From NCBI RefSeq assembly GCF_007176755.1, contig NZ_BJTV01000012.1, positions 1 through 64,000 of the forward strand: a stretch of DNA of 64,000 nucleotides, read 5' to 3'. The position numbers were made by a program, and so were the translations under genes. Each line of letters opens with the position of its first letter. Position 1 is the first letter of the stretch. The notes below the pieces were generated by a model. It did no database searches. It saw only the letters and a program-made list of their open reading frames with translations, and was not told where the DNA came from. This DNA comes from Streptomyces sp. 1-11. GTDB taxonomy: Bacteria > Actinomycetota > Actinomycetes > Streptomycetales > Streptomycetaceae. Positions 48,099-56,387 of the stretch are shown here, one piece after another.

Positions 48099-49106
48099 GT
48101 GATCTCGTACATCCTCCGCCGGACGTTCGCGGCAGTGATCCTGCTGCTGGTCGTCTCCGCGGTCACCTTCGCCATCTTCTTCCTGCTGCCACGGCTTGCC
48201 GGCCAGACAGCGGACCAGCTGGCGCAGCAGTACATCGGCAAGAGCCCGTCGAAGGCGGACATCGCCGCTGTCAAGCACAACCTCGGTCTGGACCAGCCCG
48301 TCTACGTCCAGTACTGGCACTTCATCAAGGGGATCGTGGCCGGCGCCACCTACGACCTCGGCCCCACCACGGTGCACTGCGACGCACCCTGCTTCGGTTA
48401 CTCCTTCAAGAACCACCAGGCGGTGTGGCCGGAGCTCACCTCGCGCCTTCCGATCACCCTGTCGCTGGCCGTGGGCGCCGCCGCGCTGTGGCTGGTCTCG
48501 GGCGTCGTGGCCGGTGTCATCTCGGCCCTGAAGCCGCGCTCGTTCCTCGACCGCACCTTCATGGGCATCGCGCTCACCGGCGTCTCGCTGCCCATGTTCT
48601 TCACGGGCAACCTGGCGATCCTGCTCTTCACCTACCAGTGGCCGATCTTCGGCAAGACCTACGTCCCGCTCACCGAGAACCCGGCGCAGTGGGCCAACAC
48701 CCTCTTCCCGGCGTGGTGTTCGCTCGCGCTGCTGTACTCCGCCATCTACGCGCGGCTGACCCGCTCGGGCATGCTGGAGACGATGAACGAGGACTTCATC
48801 CGCACGGCCCGCGCCAAGGGCCTGCGGGAGCGCACCGTCGTCACCCGGCACGGACTGCGCGCCGCACTGACCCCGATCATCACGGTCTTCGGCATGGACA
48901 TCGGCCTGCTGCTCGGCGGCGCCGTGATCACCGAGTCGGTGTTCTCGCTGCCCGGCATCGGCCAGTACGCGGTGCAGGGCATCACCGACAACGACCTGCC
49001 GAAGATCCTCGGCGTGACGTTGCTCGCCGCCGCCTTCGTCGTCTTCGCAAATCTCCTGGTGGACGTGCTCTACGCCGCCGCCGACCCGCGGGTGAGGCTC
49101 TCGTGA
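48099..49106 (+). CDS. Oligopeptide ABC importer permease (DppB/OppB type)
   Basis: A 335-residue integral membrane protein. The N-terminus SYILRRTFAAVILLLVVSAV is the usual first helix of OppB proteins; periplasmic DLGPTTVHCDAPCFGYSF contains two Cys. The ATPase-docking loop is EDFIRTARAKGLRERTVVTRH. PGIGQYAVQGITDND is typical of the last helices. GTG 48099 has no clear ribosome site, possibly because of the hairpin just upstream. The stop overlaps the next start (GTGA). Confidence 0.93.
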   Translation: MISYILRRTFAAVILLLVVSAVTFAIFFLLPRLAGQTADQLAQQYIGKSPSKADIAAVKHNLGLDQPVYVQYWHFIKGIVAGATYDLGPTTVHCDAPCFGYSFKNHQAVWPELTSRLPITLSLAVGAAALWLVSGVVAGVISALKPRSFLDRTFMGIALTGVSLPMFFTGNLAILLFTYQWPIFGKTYVPLTENPAQWANTLFPAWCSLALLYSAIYARLTRSGMLETMNEDFIRTARAKGLRERTVVTRHGLRAALTPIITVFGMDIGLLLGGAVITESVFSLPGIGQYAVQGITDNDLPKILGVTLLAAAFVVFANLLVDVLYAAADPRVRLS

Positions 49107-50197
49107 CCGAACTCTCCAAGACCGGCGCCGCCGTGGGCGAGCCCACCACCGCGTCCCAGCCCCCCAAGGCCTTCCTCGAGGTCCGCGACCTCAGGGTGCA
49201 CTTCCCGACCGACGACGGCGTGGTCAAGTCCGTCGACGGGCTCAGCTTCTCGCTGGAGAAGGGCCGGACCCTCGCCGTCGTCGGCGAGTCCGGCTCCGGC
49301 AAGTCGGTCACCTCGCAGGCCATCATGGGCCTGCACCGGCTCGGCACCCGCGGCAAGAACGTGCGGATGACCGGCGAGATCTGGCTGGACGGCAAGGAAC
49401 TGGTCTCCGCCGCCCCGGACGAGGTGCGCAGGCTCCGCGGCCGCGAGATGGCGATGATCTTCCAGGACCCGCTGTCCGCGATGCACCCGTACTACAAGGT
49501 CGGCGACCAGATCGTCGAGGCCTACCGGGTCCACCACGACGTCAGCAAGAAGGTCGCCCGCAAGCGGGCCGTCGAGATGCTCGACCGGGTCGGCATCCCC
49601 GAGCCCGCCAAGCGCGTCGACGGCTACCCGCACGAGTTCTCCGGCGGTATGCGCCAGCGCGCCATGATCGCCATGGCCCTGGTCAACAACCCCGAGCTGC
49701 TCATCGCGGACGAGCCGACCACCGCCCTCGACGTCACCGTCCAGGCGCAGATCCTCGACCTGATCCGTGACCTGCAGAAGGAGTTCGGCTCCGCGGTCAT
49801 CATGGTCACCCACGACCTCGGTGTGGTCGCCGAGATCGCCGACGACGTCCTCGTGATGTACGGCGGCCGGTGCGTGGAGCGCGGGCCGGCCGCCCAGGTC
49901 TTCGAGCAGCCGCAGCACCCCTACACCTGGGGTCTGCTCGGCTCGATGCCCCGCATCGACCGCGACACCTCCGAACGGCTCATCCCGGTCAAGGGCCAGC
50001 CGCCGAGCCTCATCAACGTCCCCTCGGGCTGCGCCTTCCACCCGCGCTGCCCGTACGCGGACATCCCCAAGGGGAACGTCACCCGCACGGTGCGCCCCGA
50101 GCTGGAACAGGTGAGCACCGGGCACTGGTCCGCCTGCCACCTCCCGGCCGAGGACCGTGAGCGGATCTGGACCGAAGAGATTGCGCCGAAGCTGTGA
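49103..50197 (+). CDS. Oligopeptide ABC importer ATP-binding protein (DppD/OppD type)
   Basis: A 364-residue ATPase. Walker A GESGSGKSVT near residue 63, signature EFSGGMRQRAMIA near 172, Walker B LLIADEPTTALDVTVQ near 195, H-loop VTHDLGVVAEIAD. The C-terminal OppC-terminal domain has the Cys-containing GCAFHPRCPYA segment. GTG 49103 overlaps the permease stop; its own stop overlaps the next start, both as GTGA. It energises uptake together with the DppF-type subunit. Confidence 0.95.
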   Translation: MTELSKTGAAVGEPTTASQPPKAFLEVRDLRVHFPTDDGVVKSVDGLSFSLEKGRTLAVVGESGSGKSVTSQAIMGLHRLGTRGKNVRMTGEIWLDGKELVSAAPDEVRRLRGREMAMIFQDPLSAMHPYYKVGDQIVEAYRVHHDVSKKVARKRAVEMLDRVGIPEPAKRVDGYPHEFSGGMRQRAMIAMALVNNPELLIADEPTTALDVTVQAQILDLIRDLQKEFGSAVIMVTHDLGVVAEIADDVLVMYGGRCVERGPAAQVFEQPQHPYTWGLLGSMPRIDRDTSERLIPVKGQPPSLINVPSGCAFHPRCPYADIPKGNVTRTVRPELEQVSTGHWSACHLPAEDRERIWTEEIAPKL

Positions 50198-51894
50198 GTG
50201 AGACCAAGAAGACGGACGAGGCCGTGATCCCGCAGCAGGCGCAGGCCCCCGCGGACGGCTCGGCCGACCGTGAGGTGCTGCTCCGGGTCGAGGGTCTGAA
50301 GAAGCACTTCCCGATCAAGAAGGGCATTCTCCAGCGCCAGGTCGGCGCGGTGAAGGCCGTCGACGGGATCGACTTCGAGGTGCGCAAGGGCGAGACCCTG
50401 GGCGTGGTGGGCGAGTCGGGCTGCGGCAAGTCGACCATGGGCCGGGTCATCACCCGCCTCCAGGACCCGACCGGCGGCACGATCACCTTCGACGGGCAGG
50501 ACATCACGAAGCTGCGGACCGGGCAGATGCGCCCGCTGCGCCGCGACATCCAGATGATCTTCCAGGACCCGTACGGCTCCCTGAACCCCCGCCACACCAT
50601 CGGCTCGATCGTCTCCGCGCCGTTCCGGCTGCAGGGCGTGGAGCCGGAGGGCGGGGTGAAGAAGGAGGTCCAGCGGCTGCTCGAACTGGTCGGTCTGAGC
50701 CCCGAGCACTACAACCGCTACCCGCACGAGTTCTCCGGCGGCCAGCGCCAGCGCATCGGCATCGCCCGAGCGCTCGCCCTGAAGCCGAAGCTGGTCGTGG
50801 CCGACGAGCCGGTCTCCGCGCTGGACGTGTCGATCCAGGCGCAGGTCGTGAACCTCATGGACGACCTCCAGCAGGAACTCGGCCTCACCTACGTGATCAT
50901 CGCGCACGACCTCTCGGTCGTCCGGCACGTCTCGGACCGGATCGCGGTGATGTACCTCGGCAAGATCGTCGAGCTGGCCGACCGCACCTCGCTGTACGAG
51001 GCGCCGATGCACCCGTACACCAAGGCGCTGATGTCGGCGGTGCCGGTGCCGGACACCAAGCGCCGGGGCCAGAAGAGCGAGCGCATCCTGCTGCGCGGTG
51101 ACGTGCCCTCGCCCATCGCCCCGCCGCCCGGCTGCCGGTTCCACACCCGTTGCTGGAAGGCGACGGAGATCTGCCGGACGACCGAGCCGCAGCTGCTGGA
51201 GCTGAAGCCGGGCCAGCGGGTCGCCTGCCACCACCCGGAGAACTTCGCCGACCAGGCCCCGCAGGACACGGTGCTGCTGTCGGTGGCGAAGGAAGCCTCG
51301 GAACTGGTCCCGGACGCCGTGCTGGAGGAGTCGGCGGCGGCCGCCGAGGCGAAGCCCGCTGCCGAGGCGAAGCCTGCCGCTGCCGAGGCCGTCGCCGCGG
51401 AGAAGCCCGCTGCTGCCGAGGCCGGCGGCGCGGAGGAATCCGCTGCTGCCGAGGCCGGCGCTGCGGGCAAGCCCGCGACCGCCGAGGCCGAAGCGACCGC
51501 CGAGGCCGAAACGGCTGCCGCATCCGACGCCGCCGTGGAGGGTAAGCCCGCCGCGGAGGAGAAGTCGGCCGTGGAGGGTAAGCCCGCCGCGGAGGCGAAG
51601 CCCGCCGAGGTGGAGAAGCCCGCCGCGGATGCGGAGCCTGTCGCGGAGGAGAAGTCCGCCGAGGTGAAGGAGTCGGCGGAGGCTGCCGAGGCCGTCGCCG
51701 AGGCCGGTTCCGCCAAGACCGGGCCGGGGGCCAAGACCTCCGCCGACGAGGCCGGGACCGAGGCCGCCGCCGTCGCGGAGCCCACCGCCTCCACGGGCGC
51801 CGCCGCCGACGCTCCCGCCGAGGGGCCGGAGGCCGCCGCCGAGGAGACCGCGCGCGAGGCCGGCACCGACTCCCAGGAGTCAACCGGCAAGTAG
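50194..51894 (+). CDS. Oligopeptide ABC importer ATP-binding protein (DppF/OppF type) with long low-complexity tail
   Basis: A 566-residue protein. Residues 1-370 are a normal DppF ATPase: Walker A GESGCGKSTMG near 75, signature EFSGGQRQRIGIA near 182, Walker B LVVADEPVSALDVS, H-loop IAHDLSVVRHVSD, and the C-terminal GCRFHTRCWKATEIC. From about residue 380 to the end it is an Ala/Glu/Lys/Pro-rich tail of some 185 residues with short repeats such as EGKPAAE and AEAKPA. The usual family length is 320-360 residues. GTG 50194 overlaps the DppD stop. The tail is probably unstructured; its purpose is unknown. Confidence 0.93.
   Translation: MSETKKTDEAVIPQQAQAPADGSADREVLLRVEGLKKHFPIKKGILQRQVGAVKAVDGIDFEVRKGETLGVVGESGCGKSTMGRVITRLQDPTGGTITFDGQDITKLRTGQMRPLRRDIQMIFQDPYGSLNPRHTIGSIVSAPFRLQGVEPEGGVKKEVQRLLELVGLSPEHYNRYPHEFSGGQRQRIGIARALALKPKLVVADEPVSALDVSIQAQVVNLMDDLQQELGLTYVIIAHDLSVVRHVSDRIAVMYLGKIVELADRTSLYEAPMHPYTKALMSAVPVPDTKRRGQKSERILLRGDVPSPIAPPPGCRFHTRCWKATEICRTTEPQLLELKPGQRVACHHPENFADQAPQDTVLLSVAKEASELVPDAVLEESAAAAEAKPAAEAKPAAAEAVAAEKPAAAEAGGAEESAAAEAGAAGKPATAEAEATAEAETAAASDAAVEGKPAAEEKSAVEGKPAAEAKPAEVEKPAADAEPVAEEKSAEVKESAEAAEAVAEAGSAKTGPGAKTSADEAGTEAAAVAEPTASTGAAADAPAEGPEAAAEETAREAGTDSQESTGK
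51532..51595 (+). repeat. 28-bp direct repeats in the DppF tail
   Basis: The stretch starting GCCGTGGAGGGTAAGCCCGC occurs identically at 51532-51559 and 51568-51595, with a 36-bp (12-codon) period. It encodes the AVEGKPAAE repeat and shows that the tail grew by in-frame duplication. Confidence 0.9.
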
Positions 51895-51990
51895 CCCATG
51901 ACAGAACCGTAAAGTCATGTACATGCCTGAGCGGGGGAGTGCAGAGTCGTCCGTGTCCGACCACTGATCGGCACGCTCGAAGGGACGACC

Positions 51991-53382
51991 ATGGCACTCT
52001 CCCGTTCGGCACGGTTAGGAGCCCTCGCCACCGCGGCGGCCTCCTTCCTCCTCATCGCGGCGTCGCCCGCCCCGACCCCCGGCGCACCCGGCATCGGCGA
52101 CCCCTACTTCCCCCAGCTCGGCAACGGCGGCTACGACGCCCGCCACTACGACCTGGACGTCGCCTACGCGCCCGGCACCGGCCGCCTCGACGGCCGCACC
52201 ACCCTCCGGGCACGGGCCACCCAGAACCTGTCCTCCTTCGACCTGGACCTCCAGCGGCTGGAGATCACCCGCGTCGAGGTCGACGGCAGCCGGGCGCGCT
52301 TCACCCGGGACGGCGACGAGGTCACCGTCACCCCCCGCCACACCCTGCGCGAGGGCCGCGAGTTCACCGTCTCCGTCACCTACGGCGGCGTGCCCGAACC
52401 GCTCGGCGGCCCCATCATCTTCGGCTCCGAGTACGGCTGGATGAAGACGGCCGACGGCGTCTTCGTGGCCTGCGAGCCGAACGCCGCCTCCACCTGGTTC
52501 CCGTCCAGCGACCACCCCTCCGACAAGGCCACCTACGACATCCGGATCAAGGCGCCCAAGGGCCTGACCGCGGTCTCCAACGGCCGGCTGGTCTCCACCC
52601 GCGACCGGGGCGGTTCGACGTACACGCACTGGCGGGAGAGCCGGCCGATGGCCACGTACCTCGCGACCGCCACCATCGGCAGGTTCGACGTGCGCACCGG
52701 CCGCACCCCGGGCGGCACCCCGATCTACGTCGCCGTCGACCCGGTGCTGAAGAACGGCAACAGCGTCGACGTCTACGGCGTCACCGCCGCCGCCACCGAC
52801 TACTGGTCCGAGGTCTTCGGCCCGTACCCGTTCGAGGAGACCGGCGCCATCGTGGACGACATGCCCGAGGCGGGGTTCTCGCTGGAGGTGCAGAGCAAGC
52901 CCGCCTACTCGGCCGTGCGCAACGAGGCGACCATCGTGCACGAACTGGCCCACCAGTGGTTCGGCGACTCGGTGAGCGTGGCGCGGTGGAAGGACACCTG
53001 GCTCAACGAGGGCTTCGCCACCTACGCCCAGTGGCTGTGGGCGGAGCACCAGGGCACCCGCTCGGCCCACGACTCCTTCCGCGCCGCCTACGACGCGCGC
53101 CCCGCCGACTCCTCGTTCTGGCAGATCAAGGTGGCCGACCCGCAGCGGGACACGATGTTCGCCTCCCCCGTCTACCAGCGCGGCGCGATGACCCTGCAGA
53201 TGCTCCGCGAGCGGATCGGCGACCGGGCCTTCTTCGCGCTGCTGCCGGCCTGGACCCGGCTGCACCGCTACGGCAACGCGGACACGGCCGACTTCGTCCG
53301 TCTCGCCGAGCGGATCAGCGGGCAGCGACTGGACGACCTGTTCGGCGCCTGGCTCTACACGACAGGCAAGCCTGCCCTGTGA
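51991..53382 (+). CDS. Secreted M1-family zinc metallopeptidase, short form, with TTA codon
   Basis: A 463-residue exported peptidase. ATG 51991 follows GAAGGGA. Signal peptide residues 1-30. An M1-type beta domain (DPYFPQLGNGGYDARHYDL near 40) precedes the catalytic part with HELAHQWFGD (zinc His at 317 and 321) and LNEGFATYAQ (third ligand Glu). The GxMEN exopeptidase loop is replaced by EAGFSLEVQ, and the long C-terminal helical domain of full-length aminopeptidase N (about 850 residues) is absent. Codon 9 is TTA (52015-52017), which needs the bldA tRNA. It probably degrades peptides outside the cell in step with development. Confidence 0.92.
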   Translation: MALSRSARLGALATAAASFLLIAASPAPTPGAPGIGDPYFPQLGNGGYDARHYDLDVAYAPGTGRLDGRTTLRARATQNLSSFDLDLQRLEITRVEVDGSRARFTRDGDEVTVTPRHTLREGREFTVSVTYGGVPEPLGGPIIFGSEYGWMKTADGVFVACEPNAASTWFPSSDHPSDKATYDIRIKAPKGLTAVSNGRLVSTRDRGGSTYTHWRESRPMATYLATATIGRFDVRTGRTPGGTPIYVAVDPVLKNGNSVDVYGVTAAATDYWSEVFGPYPFEETGAIVDDMPEAGFSLEVQSKPAYSAVRNEATIVHELAHQWFGDSVSVARWKDTWLNEGFATYAQWLWAEHQGTRSAHDSFRAAYDARPADSSFWQIKVADPQRDTMFASPVYQRGAMTLQMLRERIGDRAFFALLPAWTRLHRYGNADTADFVRLAERISGQRLDDLFGAWLYTTGKPAL

Positions 53383-53428
53383 CCTGCGCTTGTAAGGTGC
53401 ACACTCCCTGACAGGTGAGAATGTCGGG

Positions 53429-54088
53429 GTGCAACTGCAGCAACTCTTCAGTCCCTCCGTCCAGCACACACTCGACGTCATCGGCATCTTCGTGTTCGCG
53501 ATCTCCGGGGCGCTGCTGGCCGTCCGGAAGAACTTCGACGTCTTCGGCATAGCCGTGCTCGCCGAGGTCACGGCGCTGGGCGGGGGACTGTTCCGCGACG
53601 TGGTCATCGGGGCCGTGCCCCCGGCCGCCTTCACCGACCTGGGGTACTTCCTGACCCCCCTGATCGCCACCCTCGTCGTGTTCTTCCTCCACCCGCACGT
53701 GGAGCGGATCCAGACGGGGGTCCTGGTCTTCGACGCGGCCGGCCTCGGCCTGTTCTGCGTCAGCGGCACGATCAAGGCGTACTCCTACGGCCTCAACCTG
53801 ACCGCGTCGGCGACCCTCGGCCTCGCCACCGCGGTCGGCGGCGGCGTGCTGCGGGACGTGCTCGCCAACGAGGTCCCCTCGCTGCTGCGCTGGGACCGCG
53901 ACCTGTACGCGGTCCCGGCGATCGTCGGCGCCACCATGGTGGCGCTGTGCATCCGCTACGACGTGCTGACCCCGCTCGCCAGCGGGCTCGCGGTCGTCAC
54001 CGCCTTCGCCCTGCGGCTGCTCGCGATGAGGTTCCACTGGCGAGCGCCGCGTGCGTGGAACCGGCGGTCGACGGTGACCGAGGAGTAG
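53429..54088 (+). CDS. TRIC-like cation channel family membrane protein (UPF0126)
   Basis: A 219-residue protein with seven predicted membrane segments in two homologous halves; each half carries the family signature, GGGLFRDVVIG and GGGVLRDVLAN, and helices such as TLDVIGIFVFAISGALLAV. Prokaryotic relatives of TRIC channels are homotrimeric and conduct monovalent cations. GTG 53429, with AGGTGAG upstream. Its last 92 bases overlap the 3' end of the convergent esterase gene. Confidence 0.92.
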   Translation: MQLQQLFSPSVQHTLDVIGIFVFAISGALLAVRKNFDVFGIAVLAEVTALGGGLFRDVVIGAVPPAAFTDLGYFLTPLIATLVVFFLHPHVERIQTGVLVFDAAGLGLFCVSGTIKAYSYGLNLTASATLGLATAVGGGVLRDVLANEVPSLLRWDRDLYAVPAIVGATMVALCIRYDVLTPLASGLAVVTAFALRLLAMRFHWRAPRAWNRRSTVTEE

Positions 54089-55313
54089 TCCCGGTGGGTC
54101 CGCTGGCCGCCCCGCTCGCCGCTCCGCCGCCGGTCCCGCTCGGGCTTCCGGTGGCGGCCCCGGTGAGCGAGCGGTCCTCGCCCGCGGCGCGGTTCTGGCC
54201 CATCTGCAGGGTCAGCCAGCGGAACACGTCGGGGACCTGCGGCCGCCACAGCGCCATCGTGTGACCGCCGGCGCTGCGCGGCAGGAACACCACGTGCACG
54301 GTCGTCGGAGCCTTGGCGACCGCCTGCAGGGCGACGCCCGCCTGGTAGCCGTCGCCGGACTCGCCGGAGACGTAGAGGGCGACCCGGGGCGGCTCGGCCG
54401 CGCCGCGCAGCAGCAGGTAGGGGTTGTTCCGGGCGCGCAGGGCGGGGGTCTGGGCGGCCAGCGAGTTGCGCTCGCCGATCGGGTCGTTGTAGCCGGAAAG
54501 GCTCACGGCGGCCCGGTAGCGGTCGGGGTGGGCCACGGCCAGCTTCACCGCGCAGTGGGCGCCGGCCGAGTAGCCGGCCACCGCCCAGCCCGACGGCGCC
54601 GGCTGGGCGCGGAAGTTGTCCAGCACCATCCTCGGCACGTCGACGCTGAGCCAGGTGTCGGCGTTGACCTGCCCGGGGACGTTGGCGCAGCCGGTGTCTA
54701 CGCCGGCCAGCAGGTTGGTGCGCGGCGCGACCATGATGAAGGGCGCCACGCGGCCCGCGCGCATCAGCGGCAGCACCTGCTCGTGCGCCCGGAGCGCGCC
54801 GAACCAGGCCTTCGCCGAGCCGGGGTAGCCCGGCAGCAGCTCCACTACGGGGAACTTGCGGTGGCGGTAGGCCGGTTCGCCGTACTGCGGCGGCAGCCAG
54901 ACGTAGACCTCGGCGTTCACGCCGGAGACCCGGCCGCGGAGCTGGGTGACGCGCACCCCGCCGGCCGCGCGCATGCCGGCGCCGTCGGCCGGCCTGAACA
55001 CCTGCCGGACCTTGGGCAGCTGCTTGAGGGCGATGCCGCCGGTGCCGTCGCGGCCGAGGTCGGCGGCCTGCTGGACGTGGTTGCCGGTGCCGATGAGGTC
55101 GGCCCAGTTGTCGTACAGGCCGTTCTGGTTGTTGACCAGTACGAAGACCAGCGTGACGGCCGTGCCCTGGGCGAACAGCAGCATCAGCACCCGGGCCGCG
55201 GCGCGCAGCGGCCCGGGCCCGGGCGTCCTCGACCACAGCAGGAGCGGCAGTATGAGGGCGACCACGGAGAGCACGACGGTCGTGCAGAGGAACGGAGTCC
55301 CGGTGAGGCTCAT
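53997..55313 (-). CDS. Membrane-anchored alpha/beta-hydrolase (esterase family)
   Basis: A 438-residue protein. Two hydrophobic helices (TTVVLSVVALILPLLLW and AARVLMLLFAQGTAVTLVFV) anchor the N-terminus, then an antigen-85/esterase-D-like catalytic domain: PPQYGEPAYRHRKFPVVELL, PFIMVAPRTN, and the nucleophile elbow GWAVAGYSAGAHCAVKLA. The likely catalytic His is in SAGGHTMALWRPQV. ATG 55313 is chosen because it opens the first helix cleanly; the frame extends 17 codons further. The C-terminal 60 residues are Ser/Gly/Thr-rich and lie largely opposite the TRIC-like gene. Substrate unknown; a mycolyl-transferase-like role is not implied in Streptomyces. Confidence 0.85.
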   Translation of the reverse strand: MSLTGTPFLCTTVVLSVVALILPLLLWSRTPGPGPLRAAARVLMLLFAQGTAVTLVFVLVNNQNGLYDNWADLIGTGNHVQQAADLGRDGTGGIALKQLPKVRQVFRPADGAGMRAAGGVRVTQLRGRVSGVNAEVYVWLPPQYGEPAYRHRKFPVVELLPGYPGSAKAWFGALRAHEQVLPLMRAGRVAPFIMVAPRTNLLAGVDTGCANVPGQVNADTWLSVDVPRMVLDNFRAQPAPSGWAVAGYSAGAHCAVKLAVAHPDRYRAAVSLSGYNDPIGERNSLAAQTPALRARNNPYLLLRGAAEPPRVALYVSGESGDGYQAGVALQAVAKAPTTVHVVFLPRSAGGHTMALWRPQVPDVFRWLTLQMGQNRAAGEDRSLTGAATGSPSGTGGGAASGAASGPTGTTPRSPSTAGSTHAALASGTSSRAAAGRRR

Positions 55314-55464
55314 GTCCCCATAGAGGGTGATCGGCGCCCGGGGGTTGTGGACGTGTCCGGACACTTACCTGGAAATTGCCGGAATCTCACCCGGGGGGCC
55401 CTCTCGTGTAGGCCGGGTGGCCGCCTGGCGTTCACCCGGCCCCCGTCAGAAAAGCTACCGCTTA

Positions 55465-55491
55465 GTAATTACCTGTTGTACCGTTCACCCA
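55465..55491 (+). promoter_or_regulatory. Leaderless-type promoter with embedded palindrome
   Basis: TACCGT (55479-55484) fits the TAnnnT -10 consensus and lies six bases before the A of the ATG at 55491, so transcription would begin at the start codon. No ribosome site is present. GTAATTAC (55465-55472), a perfect 8-bp palindrome and conspicuously A/T-rich for this genome, lies in the -35/-10 spacer where a repressor would block. Confidence 0.5.
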
Positions 55492-56387
55492 TGCCAGAAG
55501 CAGCTTCCGCACCCTCCTCCACCCTCGGCGACGCTCGGGCGGGGGGACCCCCGTCGCGGGCCGTGATCGGAGACAGCGAGTTCGACCGCGACACGGCGGT
55601 CACCCGGCGCGAGCCCGGTGTCTACGACATCGACCTCTCGGCTGGCTGGACCATCATCAACGCCGTCAACGGCGGCTATCTGCTGGCCGTCCTCGGCAGG
55701 GCCCTCGCGGACACCCTCCCGCACCCGGACCCGTTCACCGTCTCCGCGCACTACCTGACCGCGTCCCAGCCGGGCCCGGCGGTCGTGCGCACGCAGACCG
55801 TGCGCACCGGCCGCACCCTGTCCACCGGCCAGGCCTCGCTCTTCCAGTACGACGACCAGGGCAACGAGGTCGAGCGGATCCGCGTCCTCGCCTCCTACGG
55901 CGACCTCTCCGGCCTGCCCGACGACGTCCGTACGACGGCCGCCCCGCCGGCCATCCCGCCGCTGGACCAGTGCTTCGGCGCGGATGACGGCCCCGCCCCG
56001 GTCGAGGGCAGCTCGGCCATCACCGGCCGGCTGATGCTCAAGCTGGACCCCGCCACCCTCGGCTGGGCGCTCGGCGCGCCCTCCGGCAAGGGGGAGATGC
56101 GGGCCTGGTTCGGGCTGGCCGACGGCCGCGACGCCGACCCGCTCTCGCTGCTGCTCGCGGTGGACGCGCTGCCGCCCACCGCCTTCGAGATCGGGCTCAA
56201 GGGCTGGGTGCCCACGGTGGAACTCACCGTCCACGTCCGGCACCGCCCGGCCCCCGGACCGCTGCGGGTGTCGATCACCACCCGCAACCTGGCCGGCGGT
56301 TTCCTGGAGGAGGACGCCGAGGTCTGGGACAGCGAGGACCGGCTGGTCGCCCAGTCCCGGCAGCTCGCCCGGGTCAGGCTCGGCTGA
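55491..56387 (+). CDS. Acyl-CoA thioesterase family protein (TesB-like double hotdog)
   Basis: A 298-residue protein with two hotdog halves. The first half has AGWTIINAVNGGYLLAVLGRAL, the usual substrate-pocket helix, and FTVSAHYLTASQPGPAVVRT; the second has TAFEIGLKGWVPTVELTVHV and RNLAGGFLEEDAEVWDSEDR. It likely hydrolyses an acyl-CoA. ATG 55491 appears leaderless. Its last 14 bases overlap the convergent DinB-type gene. Confidence 0.85.
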   Translation: MPEAASAPSSTLGDARAGGPPSRAVIGDSEFDRDTAVTRREPGVYDIDLSAGWTIINAVNGGYLLAVLGRALADTLPHPDPFTVSAHYLTASQPGPAVVRTQTVRTGRTLSTGQASLFQYDDQGNEVERIRVLASYGDLSGLPDDVRTTAAPPAIPPLDQCFGADDGPAPVEGSSAITGRLMLKLDPATLGWALGAPSGKGEMRAWFGLADGRDADPLSLLLAVDALPPTAFEIGLKGWVPTVELTVHVRHRPAPGPLRVSITTRNLAGGFLEEDAEVWDSEDRLVAQSRQLARVRLG

